Source: an uncultured Lamprocystis sp. (GTDB taxonomy: Bacteria > Pseudomonadota > Gammaproteobacteria > Chromatiales > Chromatiaceae). From it: a stretch of 32,611 nt of DNA. The translations under genes and the position numbers were made by a program. Below the pieces are notes generated by a model, which was given only the letters and a program-made list of their open reading frames with translations, was not told where the DNA came from and did not search any database. The stretch spans positions 1 to 32,611 of the forward strand of contig NZ_CAIZIZ010000177.1 in the NCBI RefSeq assembly GCF_903933125.1, read 5' to 3'. Below are positions 7,267 to 14,946 of this stretch, piece after piece (position 1 is the stretch's first letter; every line of letters starts with the position of its first letter).

Positions 7267-7300
7267 TTGTGGTCGCGGCCAACCCTGTACAATAGTCGTC
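7267..7300 (+). promoter_or_regulatory. candidate promoter giving a near-leaderless transcript
   Basis: TACAAT (7288-7293) matches the sigma-70 -10 box and lies only seven bases before ATG 7301. TTGTGG (7267-7272) is a possible -35 with a short 15-bp spacer. No Shine-Dalgarno sequence precedes the ATG. A start site at the usual distance would fall at or next to the start codon. Confidence 0.4.
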
Positions 7301-8200
7301 ATGAACACGAAGATCGACCTGCACACCCACTCCACGGCCTCGGACGGCACCCTGACCCCGGACGCGCTGGTGGCGCGCGCCGCGGCGGCCGCGGTCGCGG
7401 TGCTGGCCCTGACCGACCACGATACCGTCGAGGGGCTCGATCAGGCCGCCGCCGCGGCCCGCGCCCAGGGTGTCGCCTTCGTTCCCGGGGTCGAGGTCTC
7501 GGTCACCTGGAGTGAACGGACCATCCACGTCGTCGGACTTTGCATCGACCCTGCCGATGCCGCGCTGCGCACGGCGCTGGCCGGAATCCTTGAATATCGC
7601 GACTGGCGGGCCGTGGAGATCGGTCGGCGTCTGGCCGACAAGGGCATCGCGGGTGCTTACGAAGGCGCCAAGGGATTGTCCAACGGCCGCTTGATCGGCC
7701 GTACCCACTTTGCTCGCTTTCTGGTGACCCAGGGGCACGCCCCGGATGAGCGGGCGGTGTTCAAGCACTTCCTGGTCAATGGGAAACCGGGGCATGTTCC
7801 CGGTGCCTGGGCCACCCTGGAGCAGGCCGTGACCTGGATCCGTGCCGCCGGCGGCCAGGCGGTGATCGCCCATCCGGCGCGCTATAAGCTGACGCGCACC
7901 AAGCTGCTGAAACTCCTTGGCGAGTTCAAGGAACTCGGCGGCGTCGGTCTGGAAGTGGTGTGCGGCAGCCACAGTCGCGACGATGCGCTGCACTTTGCCC
8001 GCCATGCCAGAGAGCAGCGGCTGCTGGCCTCGGCGGGTTCGGATTTCCACGGTCCGCAATTGGCCCTGTCGAGTCAGCCCTGGATCGATCTGGGCCGCCT
8101 CCCGGATTTGCCGGAGGGTTGTACGCCGATCTGGCAGGACTGGCCGGTCGTGCGAGCGATCGTTGCCGCCGGCGGGCGGGCTGTGGTCGCTACAGGATGA
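7301..8200 (+). CDS. rnm: PHP-domain phosphoesterase, YciV/RNase AM family
   Basis: 299 residues from ATG 7301. The PHP metal-binding motifs are present in order: DLHTHSTASDG (residues 6-16), LTDHDTVEG (about 40-48), PGVEVSVTW, the mid-domain ARFLV region, VIAHPARY, VVCGSHSRDD and SAGSDFHGP. These match YciV, a trinuclear-metal enzyme that hydrolyses nucleoside 3',5'-bisphosphates and trims RNA 5' ends (RNase AM). The protein is cytosolic. It heads the conserved run with yciO, a site-2 protease, trpS and scpAB, an order shared by many gammaproteobacteria. The family is certain. The gene symbol follows the E. coli homologue. Confidence 0.88.
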   Translation: MNTKIDLHTHSTASDGTLTPDALVARAAAAAVAVLALTDHDTVEGLDQAAAAARAQGVAFVPGVEVSVTWSERTIHVVGLCIDPADAALRTALAGILEYRDWRAVEIGRRLADKGIAGAYEGAKGLSNGRLIGRTHFARFLVTQGHAPDERAVFKHFLVNGKPGHVPGAWATLEQAVTWIRAAGGQAVIAHPARYKLTRTKLLKLLGEFKELGGVGLEVVCGSHSRDDALHFARHAREQRLLASAGSDFHGPQLALSSQPWIDLGRLPDLPEGCTPIWQDWPVVRAIVAAGGRAVVATG

Positions 8201-8228
8201 TTCCCCAGGATTTCGGCAGTAGCAGGTT

Positions 8229-8852
8229 ATGGCCCAATTTTTTCAGATTCACCCCGTCAATCCCCAGGCGCGCCTGGTGCGCCGCTGCGTCGAGATTCTG
8301 CTTGCCGGCGGGGTCATCATCTATCCGACCGACTCCTCTTACGCGCTGGGCTGCCAGCTCGGTGAAAAGGATGCGATGGAGCGTATCCGCCGCATCCGCC
8401 AGGTGGATGAAAAGCATAATTTCACCTTGGTCTGTAGAGACTTATCCGAGATCACGACCTACGCCAAGATCGACAATCGGGCCTTTCGGCAGTTGAAATC
8501 ACTCACACCCGGGCCCTACACCTTCATCCATGAGGCGACCAAACAGGTGCCGCGCCGGATGCTTCACCCCAAGCGCAAGGCGATCGGCATTCGGGTCCCG
8601 GACAACGAGATCTGCCGGGCGCTGCTGGCGGAGCTGGATCAACCGATCTTGAGTACGACCCTGATCCTGCCCGCGGCGGAGCATCCGCTCACCGACCCCG
8701 AGGAAATGCGCGAACTGCTGGACAAACAGGTTGATCTGATCATCGACGGCGGTTTTTGCGGGCTCGATCCGACGACCGTGGTGGACATGATCAGCGAACC
8801 GCCGCAGTTGATCCGGGTCGGCAAGGGCGACCCCTCGGTGTTTCAGGAGTGA
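8229..8852 (+). CDS. yciO: YciO, Sua5/YrdC-family protein
   Basis: 207 residues from ATG 8229, 28 bp after the PHP gene. The Sua5/YrdC/YciO signature is clear: GGVIIYPTDSSYALGCQ (about residues 27-43), IRRIRQ, the KxR-like segment HPKRKAIGIRVPDN and the SSTxL-type loop ILSTTLIL. The family binds ATP and bicarbonate/threonine. TsaC/Sua5 make threonylcarbamoyl-AMP for the tRNA t6A modification, while the role of YciO is less settled. Length and position beside the PHP gene favour YciO over TsaC. The protein is cytosolic. Confidence 0.88.
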   Translation: MAQFFQIHPVNPQARLVRRCVEILLAGGVIIYPTDSSYALGCQLGEKDAMERIRRIRQVDEKHNFTLVCRDLSEITTYAKIDNRAFRQLKSLTPGPYTFIHEATKQVPRRMLHPKRKAIGIRVPDNEICRALLAELDQPILSTTLILPAAEHPLTDPEEMRELLDKQVDLIIDGGFCGLDPTTVVDMISEPPQLIRVGKGDPSVFQE

Positions 8853-8869
8853 GCGGCGAGGAATCGCCG

Positions 8870-8898
8870 TCGAGGAATTCGCGGCGCCCCCGTATAAT
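8870..8898 (+). promoter_or_regulatory. candidate promoter of the site-2 protease gene
   Basis: A perfect -10 TATAAT (8893-8898) lies six bases before ATG 8905. TCGAGG (8870-8875), 17 bp upstream, is a weak -35. With normal spacing the transcript would start at the ATG, so it may be leaderless; no Shine-Dalgarno sequence is visible. Confidence 0.4.
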
Positions 8899-8904
8899 GC
8901 CGCA

Positions 8905-9576
8905 ATGGAAACACTGAATCAGATCCAGTTACTCGCGGTGCTCGCCCTGCCGGTGATCCTCTCGATTACCGTCCACGAGGCCGCGCACGGTTGGGTGGCC
9001 AACCGCCTGGGTGACCACACCGCCCTGATGCTCGGGCGCGTCACCTTCAATCCACTCAAGCACATCGACCCGATCGGCACCGTTCTGGTGCCGGCGCTCT
9101 CCTTCCTCTTCACCGGGATCTTGTTCGGCTGGGCCAAGCCGGTGCCGGTGAATCAGCGCAACCTGCATCATCCGCGTCGTGACATGGCGCTGGTCGCGGT
9201 GGCCGGACCGGCCTCCAATCTCGCCATGGCTTTGGCGTGGGGACTGGCGATCCAGGGCGGTCTGCTGCTCTGGGCGACCAGCCAGTGGGTGGCGGTGCCG
9301 TTGATCTACATGGGCGCCGCCGGGGTGCTGATCAACGTCTTTCTGATGGTACTCAATCTGTTGCCGCTCTTGCCGCTGGATGGAGGGCGGGTGCTCAACG
9401 CGCTCTTACCGCCGCTGGCCGCCCGTTATTATTCCCGGCTCGAGCCCTTCGGGCTGCTGATTCTGATTGCCCTGCTGGCGACCGGCCTGCTGGGCGGTCT
9501 GCTTCTGCCGCTGGTGCTCGGCACCCTGGAGTGGCTGCCGGGCGCCGGTATCGTAAAAGAACTGTTCTTTGTTTGA
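8905..9576 (+). CDS. site-2 protease family (M50) membrane metalloprotease
   Basis: 223 residues with about five hydrophobic segments. The zinc-binding HEAAH is at residues 24-28 in the first membrane segment, and the third metal ligand lies in LLPLLPLDGGRVLN (aspartate near residue 159). This is the compact form of site-2 protease, without the PDZ domain of RseP, usually annotated YwhC-like. It cleaves within the membrane; the substrate is unknown. It lies between yciO and trpS as in related genomes. ATG 8905 follows a TATAAT by six bases. Confidence 0.88.
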   Translation: METLNQIQLLAVLALPVILSITVHEAAHGWVANRLGDHTALMLGRVTFNPLKHIDPIGTVLVPALSFLFTGILFGWAKPVPVNQRNLHHPRRDMALVAVAGPASNLAMALAWGLAIQGGLLLWATSQWVAVPLIYMGAAGVLINVFLMVLNLLPLLPLDGGRVLNALLPPLAARYYSRLEPFGLLILIALLATGLLGGLLLPLVLGTLEWLPGAGIVKELFFV

Positions 9577-9591
9577 ACCGAGGCTCTTGAC

Positions 9592-10809
9592 GTGACTTCC
9601 GTCTCTGCTACGCACGCCCGCGTGCTTTCCGGTATGCGCCCGACTGGCCGTCTGCACCTGGGCCACTACCATGGGGTGCTGAAGAACTGGCTGGCACTCC
9701 AGCATGAGTACGAGTGCTTTTTCTTCGTCGCCGACTGGCATGCCCTGACCACCCACTACGACAACCCGACCCAAATCCCGGAGAGCATCCGCGAGATGGT
9801 GATCGACTGGCTGGCGGCGGGGATCAACCCCGGTTCGGCAACCCTGTTCGTCCAATCGCGGGTGCCGGAGCACGCCGAGTTGCACCTGTTGTTGTCCATG
9901 ATCACGCCGCTCGGCTGGCTGGAGCGGGTGCCGAGCTACAAGGATCAGCAGGAGCGGCTCAAAGAGAAAGACCTGGCCACTTACGGCTTCCTCGGTTACC
10001 CCCTACTGCAGTCGGCGGACATCCTGATCTACAAGGCGGGACAAGTGCCGGTGGGTGAGGATCAGGTGGCCCACGTCGAGCTGACACGGGAAATCGCCCG
10101 GCGTTTCAATCACCTCTACGGCCGTGAGTTGGGCTTCGAGGAGAAGGCTGAAGAGGCCAAGCGCAAGATGGGCAAGAAAAACGCCAAGCTGTTCGACCAG
10201 CTCAAGCGGGCCTATCAGGAGCAGGGTGACGGTGAAGCCCTGGCGGTGGCGCGTGCGCTGCTCGAGGGTCAGGCCAATCTGACCGTGGCGGATCGCGAGC
10301 GGCTGTTCGGCTTCCTCGAAGGCGGCGGCCGGGTCATTCTCCCCGAGCCCACGCCGCTGCTCACCAAGGCCTCCAAAATGCCGGGGTTGGATGGTCAGAA
10401 GATGTCCAAATCCTATGGCAATACCATCGCGCTGCGCGATGAGCCGGCCGACGTGGAAAAGGCGCTGCGCACCATGCCGACCGACCCGGCGCGGGTGCGG
10501 CGCACCGACCCCGGCGACCCGGAAAAATGTCCGGTGTGGCAGTTCCATCTCGTGTATTCCAATGAGGAGGTGCGCGAGTGGGTGCAGCAGGGGTGCCGTA
10601 CCGCCGGAATCGGCTGTCTTGACTGTAAGCGCCCGATCATCGACACGGTCCTGGTGGAGTTGGCCCCAATGCGCGAGCGGGTGCGCGAGTACACAGCCCA
10701 ACCTGAACTGGTGCGCAATGTGCTCAACGATGGTTGTGAACGGGCGCGGGCGGTTGCCCGCGAAACCATGGAGGAGGTCCGGCACGCCATGTCCCTGGTC
10801 ATGCTGTGA
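9592..10809 (+). CDS. trpS: tryptophan--tRNA ligase
   Basis: 405 residues from GTG 9592. The class I signatures are visible: RPTGRLHLGHYHG (HIGH-like, about residues 16-28) and GQKMSKSYGN (KMSKS, about 268-277). VPVGEDQVAHVELTREIARRFN is the conserved tryptophanyl-AMP binding region. It charges tRNA-Trp in the cytoplasm. It is longer than the roughly 330-residue E. coli enzyme: an extra stretch rich in Lys, Glu and Ala (about residues 185-245) precedes KMSKS, which is the longer subtype seen in several proteobacteria. The stop overlaps the scpA start (GTGA), so the two are translationally coupled. Confidence 0.95.
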   Translation: MTSVSATHARVLSGMRPTGRLHLGHYHGVLKNWLALQHEYECFFFVADWHALTTHYDNPTQIPESIREMVIDWLAAGINPGSATLFVQSRVPEHAELHLLLSMITPLGWLERVPSYKDQQERLKEKDLATYGFLGYPLLQSADILIYKAGQVPVGEDQVAHVELTREIARRFNHLYGRELGFEEKAEEAKRKMGKKNAKLFDQLKRAYQEQGDGEALAVARALLEGQANLTVADRERLFGFLEGGGRVILPEPTPLLTKASKMPGLDGQKMSKSYGNTIALRDEPADVEKALRTMPTDPARVRRTDPGDPEKCPVWQFHLVYSNEEVREWVQQGCRTAGIGCLDCKRPIIDTVLVELAPMRERVREYTAQPELVRNVLNDGCERARAVARETMEEVRHAMSLVML

Positions 10810-11639
10810 GGGCCGTGGGCGACGCGCCGGACCAGCCTTTTGCCCTGGTGCAGGGGACGCCCTATCTCACCCTGCCACTGGATCTCTATATCCCGCCGGA
10901 TGCGCTGGAAGTTTTTCTCGATGCCTTCGAGGGTCCACTCGATCTGCTGCTGTACCTCATCAAACGGCAGAACCTGGATATTCTGGATATCCCGATCGCC
11001 GTCATTACCGATCAGTATATTGAATATATCGATCTGATGCAGGGGCTCAAGCTGGAGCTGGCCGCGGAGTATCTGGTGATGGCCGCCATGCTCGCCGAGA
11101 TCAAGTCGCGGATGCTGCTGCCGCGGCCGGAATCGCTCACCGAGGAGGAAGAAGACCCGCGTGCCGAGTTGATCCGTCGGCTGATGGAGTACGAGCGTTT
11201 CAAGCAGGCGGCCCTGGACCTGGATGCCCTCCCGCGCCTGGAGCGCGACCTGTTTGCCGTGCACGCGCAACTGCCGTCGGGGCACCTCAATCGCATCCCG
11301 CCGCCGGTGGACTTGCGGGAGTTGTTGATGGCCTTGCGCGGGGTCCTGGCCCGCGCGGACCTCTTTACCAGCCACCGGGTGGAGAAGGAATCGCTGTCGC
11401 TGCGGGAGCGCATGTCGATGGTTCTCGATCGGTTGCGCGGCGGGCAGTTCGTCAACTTCACCACGCTCTTCGACCTCACCGAGGGCCGTGCCGGGGTGGT
11501 CGTCAGTTTTCTCGCGATCCTGGAGCTGATCCGCTCGGCGACCCTGGAGCTGGTCCAGTTGGAGCCCTTCGCCCCCATTCACGTGCGGCTGCGCGAGGCG
11601 CGAGCGGGTAGCGATCCGTCGGATCAAGAAGAAGAGTAG
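10806..11639 (+). CDS. scpA: segregation and condensation protein A
   Basis: 277 residues from GTG 10806, overlapping the trpS stop. The ScpA/kleisin N-terminus is clear (FEGPLDLLLYLIKRQNLDIL, then DIPIAVITDQY), followed by LAAEYLVMAAMLAEIKSRMLLP and the C-terminal winged-helix region FLAILELIRSATLELVQ. ScpA is the kleisin that bridges SMC and ScpB in the chromosome-condensing complex. In gammaproteobacteria lacking MukBEF it works with Smc, which is not in this window. The C-terminus is extended by an acidic tail. scpB follows 54 bp downstream. Confidence 0.93.
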   Translation: MRAVGDAPDQPFALVQGTPYLTLPLDLYIPPDALEVFLDAFEGPLDLLLYLIKRQNLDILDIPIAVITDQYIEYIDLMQGLKLELAAEYLVMAAMLAEIKSRMLLPRPESLTEEEEDPRAELIRRLMEYERFKQAALDLDALPRLERDLFAVHAQLPSGHLNRIPPPVDLRELLMALRGVLARADLFTSHRVEKESLSLRERMSMVLDRLRGGQFVNFTTLFDLTEGRAGVVVSFLAILELIRSATLELVQLEPFAPIHVRLREARAGSDPSDQEEE

Positions 11640-11693
11640 CCCGCACATGAACGCAACGAAGGACGCTGTTGCGGCGGATGGCGCCATCAGCCG

Positions 11694-12299
11694 ATGAGTA
11701 CGCCCGGTCTGAAAGCGATTGTCGAGGGGGCCTTGTTCGCCGCGGGCGGTCCTTTGACGCTGGAACAACTCCAGGAACTTTTCGCGGAGGGGGAGCGTCC
11801 GGAGCGCGGTGCGCTGGTGGCGGCCATCGAGACCCTGGCCGCCGACTATGTCGGGCGGGGCATCGAGATCGCGGCGGTCGCCGGCGGCTGGCGTGTTCAG
11901 GTGCGGGCGCTGGTTGCCCCCTGGGTGGGCCGGTTGTGGGACGAGCGGCCGGCCCGCTACTCGCGCGCCTTGCTGGAAACCCTGGCGCTGATTGCCTACC
12001 GGCAGCCCATCACCCGCGGCGAAATCGAGGACATCCGCGGTGTGGCGGTCACCACGGCGATCATCAAGACGCTCACCGAGCGTGAGTGGATTCGGATCGT
12101 CGGGCACCGTGACTGTCCCGGCCGGCCGGCGCTCTTCGCCACCACGCGCAAGTTCCTGGATTATTTTGGCCTGCGTTCACTCAATGACCTGCCGCCGCTC
12201 GCTGAGATCCGCGATCCTGCCTTCGTGGCGGATGCATTGGATCTGGAACTGCGCGATTCGCCGCGGTCGGAGCCTGAGTTGACCGCCACACCGCGGTGA
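11694..12299 (+). CDS. scpB: segregation and condensation protein B
   Basis: 201 residues from ATG 11694. The two winged-helix domains of ScpB are recognisable: KAIVEGALFAAGGPLTLEQLQELF in the first, and ALLETLALIAYRQPITRGEIEDIRGVAV followed by GRPALFATTRKFLDYFGLRSLNDLPPL in the second. ScpB dimers bind ScpA in the Smc complex. The common downstream neighbour rluB is absent; a convergent DUF805 gene follows instead. Confidence 0.93.
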   Translation: MSTPGLKAIVEGALFAAGGPLTLEQLQELFAEGERPERGALVAAIETLAADYVGRGIEIAAVAGGWRVQVRALVAPWVGRLWDERPARYSRALLETLALIAYRQPITRGEIEDIRGVAVTTAIIKTLTEREWIRIVGHRDCPGRPALFATTRKFLDYFGLRSLNDLPPLAEIRDPAFVADALDLELRDSPRSEPELTATPR

Positions 12300-12372
12300 C
12301 GGGAGCCAGATCCCTGGAGTTCGAGGATCAGCACGCCAGGATGAAGGTCCGCAGGGTCCGGTATCCGGCGGT

Positions 12373-12418
12373 GCCGGCCGGCAGACTGATCCGCACTGTC
12401 TGTCTGGCGCCGGCCGGC
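12373..12418. terminator. GC-rich hairpin between convergent genes
   Basis: GCCGGCCGGC at 12373-12382 and again at 12409-12418 (self-complementary) form a 10-bp stem between the convergent scpB and DUF805 genes. No T-run follows on either strand, so it could be a bidirectional terminator or only a palindromic repeat. Confidence 0.35.
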
Positions 12419-12426
12419 CGGTGGCA

Positions 12427-12990
12427 TCAGTGACCCATGGCCGCGCTTTGGTATTCCATCAAGGCCGGCATGGCGATGGCGGCGATGATTCCGCCCACCA
12501 GTCCCACCACCATGAAGACGATCGAAATAATGCCTACCACGCGCTCCCAGCTTGGTGTGGGGCGCGGTGGTCCGAAGCGGTTGGCCGTCGCGTCCCCGCG
12601 CTTGAAGGCGAGCACGAGCACCGCCACCAGATTGGCCAGCGGGACGATCAGGAGGATGGACCACCAGCCGGCGGCGTTGAGGTCGTGGAAACGGCGGATG
12701 GCCAGCAACAGATAGACGACGAGGAACAGAATCTGCGGGATCAGCAGGCCGATGCCCATGAACAAGGGTAACGCCTCATTCGCCTCGGGTTCCGGCATGG
12801 CGACCACGCCGAGCCCCATCAGTCCGAAGACGGCGATCATCATCAGGACCCCGAGCACCAGGTTCCAGGCCAGCCAGCTCAGCCGGGTGAAACGGCCCTT
12901 GGGATCGAACGGGTTGGTGGTGTCGACCAGGCCCGCGGCGGGTCGGCTCACATCACTGCGGGGACTGGAGTAGGGATTGCTTTGTTCCAT
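12427..12990 (-). CDS. DUF805 family inner-membrane protein
   Basis: 187 residues from ATG 12990. A hydrophilic N-terminus (about 30 residues) leads to the DUF805 hallmark NPFDPKGRFTRLSWLAWN, then hydrophobic segments and RRFHDLNAAGWWSILLIVPLANL, the most conserved stretch of the family. A further C-terminal hydrophobic helix pair (VVGIISIVFMVVGLVGGIIA) resembles the pilin-like tail often fused to DUF805. The function is unknown. It is a lone gene, convergent with scpB. Confidence 0.85.
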   Translation of the reverse strand: MEQSNPYSSPRSDVSRPAAGLVDTTNPFDPKGRFTRLSWLAWNLVLGVLMMIAVFGLMGLGVVAMPEPEANEALPLFMGIGLLIPQILFLVVYLLLAIRRFHDLNAAGWWSILLIVPLANLVAVLVLAFKRGDATANRFGPPRPTPSWERVVGIISIVFMVVGLVGGIIAAIAMPALMEYQSAAMGH

Positions 12991-13177
12991 GGTCGGTCGC
13001 CTGTGTTGCGGTTTTTAGTGGAATGTTCCGCGCCGGGAGTGTGCGGCCCGCGGCCGGTCAATACATACCAGCGCCTGGGTATTTAGCCGGATCGGCGCCG
13101 TTGGCGCAAGCACGGGGCGGCTCAAGCCAAAGTATACTGGGGTCAATCCGGAGCACCCCGTCAATCCGGAGCATGAT

Positions 13178-13269
13178 TGAGGCATTTGCGCTGTGACGAA
13201 AAAACCCCAGCATCTAGTGTCTGCGAGGTATCAGCAACCACAACATCTTGGCACAGCGCAAGTGCCTCA
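13178..13269 (+). mobile_element. 92-bp terminal-inverted-repeat element, copy 1
   Basis: It begins TGAGGCATTTGCGCTGTG and ends CACAGCGCAAGTGCCTCA, an inverted repeat of 18 bp with one mismatch. TGAT flanks it on both sides (13174-13177 and 13270-13273), which fits a 4-bp target duplication. The second copy (14753-14844) has the same length in reverse orientation. A GTG inside it (13193) is in frame with the following gene but is unlikely to be used. Confidence 0.8.
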
Positions 13270-13324
13270 TGATTTTCCGGCAATCGCTACCTATTCAGGA
13301 TCAGTGCCCGAGAGGTCTCTTGCC

Positions 13325-14134
13325 ATGTCCCAAACCGCCGAGGATTTTTACCTGGCCTTCGCCCAAGGCCGCGAGCCCGACAGCGACGAACCCGAGATGG
13401 AAAGCTCCCTGCACTACGATCAACTGGCCCTCCTGGTCAGCACGCTGGAGTGGCACTGGCGTGACCGGGACGATTTCTTTATCGGCGCGAACCTCAGTGT
13501 CTATTTCCGGCGTGACCAGTTCGCCCCGCGGGAGCTGCGCGGACCGGATTTTTTTCTGGTGCGCGGGGTGGAGCGTCGACCACGACGTTCGTGGACCGTT
13601 TGGCTGGAGCAGGGGCGGTACCCGGATCTGATCATCGAACTGCTGTCCGATGAGACCGCCCGCACGGACCGGACGGCTAAGAAGTCGCTCTACCAGGACG
13701 TTTTCCGTACTCCGGAGTATTTCTGGTTTTCACCCGACACGCATGATCTGGCTGGCTTCCACCTCGTGGATGCGCGGTATCAGCCCATCGCGACCGACCC
13801 GGCAGGCCGGATACCCAGCGCCATGCTCGGCTTGAGTCTTGGGGTGCATGAGGGTCTGCTGCGGTTCTTTACCCCGGATGGCGCTCTGGTCCCGACCCTG
13901 GCCGAATCGGTGGTTCAGGAGCAGGCGCGAGCGTCCCAGCAATGGGCGCGAGCCGACCAGGAGCGCGCACAGGCCGAGCGGGAGCGAGGTCGGGCCGATC
14001 AGGAGCGGATACGGGCCGATCAGGAGCGGATGCGGGCCGATCAGGAGCACGCCCAGGCTGCGCAGGCGCGGGCGCGCGCGGATCAACTGGCCGCGCGCCT
14101 GAGGGCGCTCGGTATCGACCCCGAGGCGCATTGA
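13325..14134 (+). CDS. Uma2 family endonuclease with heptad-repeat tail
   Basis: 269 residues from ATG 13325, preceded by GAGAGG. An open frame continues upstream to a GTG at 13193 but passes through a mobile element. The Uma2 (DUF820) restriction-nuclease-like core covers residues 1-185: FFIGANLSVYF, the acidic RGPDFFLVRGV, PDLIIELLSDETARTD and KKSLYQDVFRTPEYFWF give the predicted D-E-K catalytic set. Residues 195-262 form a charged helix with repeated RADQER-type heptads, probably a coiled coil. Uma2 proteins are common as multi-copy families in cyanobacteria and purple bacteria, with unclear function. The gene lies between two 92-bp mobile elements. Confidence 0.85.
   Translation: MSQTAEDFYLAFAQGREPDSDEPEMESSLHYDQLALLVSTLEWHWRDRDDFFIGANLSVYFRRDQFAPRELRGPDFFLVRGVERRPRRSWTVWLEQGRYPDLIIELLSDETARTDRTAKKSLYQDVFRTPEYFWFSPDTHDLAGFHLVDARYQPIATDPAGRIPSAMLGLSLGVHEGLLRFFTPDGALVPTLAESVVQEQARASQQWARADQERAQAERERGRADQERIRADQERMRADQEHAQAAQARARADQLAARLRALGIDPEAH
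13991..14053 (+). repeat. 21-bp in-frame tandem repeat in Uma2 tail
   Basis: Three units of 21 bp starting CGGGCCGATCAGGAGC (13991, 14012, 14033). Each unit encodes exactly one seven-residue heptad, so copy-number change by slippage would keep the frame and alter the coiled-coil length. Confidence 0.8.
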
Positions 14135-14145
14135 CGGAAATCGCT

Positions 14146-14574
14146 TCAGCGCGTGCTCGGCACCTGGACCCCACGGTCCGCCAGCCACTGCACATCGAGC
14201 CCCCAGGTCACGGATTGGACATCGGGCAGTGCCTGCACCACATCCATTGCGCGCTTCTGGTGAGCCACCAAGGACTGCTGGGCCTTGACCATGGACGGAT
14301 GGTCATCACTCAGGCCAGCCAGTTCCGGATACACGATCGGCAGGAAGAGGATAGCGGGAAAGGCCGCGGACCTTGGTGTCGACAGGGTTGCAACGCCGTT
14401 TTCCAGAGAGAGGACGCGAAACTGGTAGGGGTAATCAGCGACCGCCGGGTCGGATTCTAGAATGCGGTTGATCTCCCACACCCGGGGTTGCCAGGTCGAG
14501 CGCATCCACATAACGAATACGGCGAGGACGATGATGCCAAGTACGACGCTATAATTTCGGGTAAAGCGATCCAC
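14146..14574 (-). CDS. hypothetical protein with one N-terminal membrane anchor
   Basis: 142 residues from GTG 14574, with GGAGG about ten bases upstream. Residues 8-24 (SVVLGIIVLAVFVMWMR) form one membrane helix, so the rest is probably periplasmic. The soluble part has WEINRILESDPAVADYPYQFRVLSLENGVATLSTPRSAAFP, and a helical segment with MVKAQQSLVAHQKRAMDVVQ. I do not recognise the family. It is convergent with the Uma2 gene (11-bp gap) and lies within the stretch bracketed by the two 92-bp elements. Confidence 0.7.
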   Translation of the reverse strand: MDRFTRNYSVVLGIIVLAVFVMWMRSTWQPRVWEINRILESDPAVADYPYQFRVLSLENGVATLSTPRSAAFPAILFLPIVYPELAGLSDDHPSMVKAQQSLVAHQKRAMDVVQALPDVQSVTWGLDVQWLADRGVQVPSTR

Positions 14575-14752
14575 GAGTGATGACCTCCGGGAAGGGGTTC
14601 GGGCTGGGTTTGGATGATGGGGCCGCCGTGATACCGGCCGACCGACTGCGCAATGCTATGGAAGACGGGGTGCCGCTGCATTGCGTATCCGCAGGCAAGC
14701 GCACGGAGTAGCGCGCGGATGATGCGGCCGGCGGGTCGCCGGCGCGGATCAT

Positions 14753-14844
14753 TGAGGCATTTGCGCTGTGCCCAGATGTTGTGGTTGCTGATACCTCGCA
14801 GACACTAGATGCTGCGGTTATTTCGTCACAGCGCAAATGCCTCA
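14753..14844 (-). mobile_element. 92-bp terminal-inverted-repeat element, copy 2
   Basis: Same ends as copy 1 (TGAGGCATTTGCGCTGTG and its complement, here perfect over 18 bp). The interior is the reverse complement of copy 1 with few changes. CAT flanks both sides (14750-14752 and 14845-14847), a possible 3-bp target duplication. It ends two bases before the -35 of the mrcA promoter. Confidence 0.8.
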
Positions 14845-14846
14845 CA

Positions 14847-14874
14847 TTGGCGGTGCCTTGTCATCGTGTAGAAT
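14847..14874 (+). promoter_or_regulatory. candidate sigma-70 promoter of mrcA
   Basis: TTGGCG (14847-14852), a 16-bp spacer and TAGAAT (14869-14874) lie upstream of mrcA. The -35 hexamer overlaps the last base of the flanking duplication of the 92-bp element, so insertion brought new sequence right up to the promoter. Confidence 0.45.
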
Positions 14875-14946
14875 CGCGGTTTTACCACCACACGAGTGAG
14901 GCTCGTACCGGCGGTGCGCATCCGTGCGTGACCCGGGCGGCCGGAG

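Noticed and set aside
10413-12107. 564-codon minus-strand open frame
   Set aside because: It lies wholly opposite trpS, scpA and scpB, which have full family motifs; its own translation is low-complexity Arg/Gln/His-rich, as expected from antisense of GC-rich genes.
13193-13324. Upstream GTG start for the Uma2 gene
   Set aside because: The GTG lies within the 92-bp mobile element and lacks an SD; ATG 13325 has GAGAGG and fits the usual Uma2 N-terminus.
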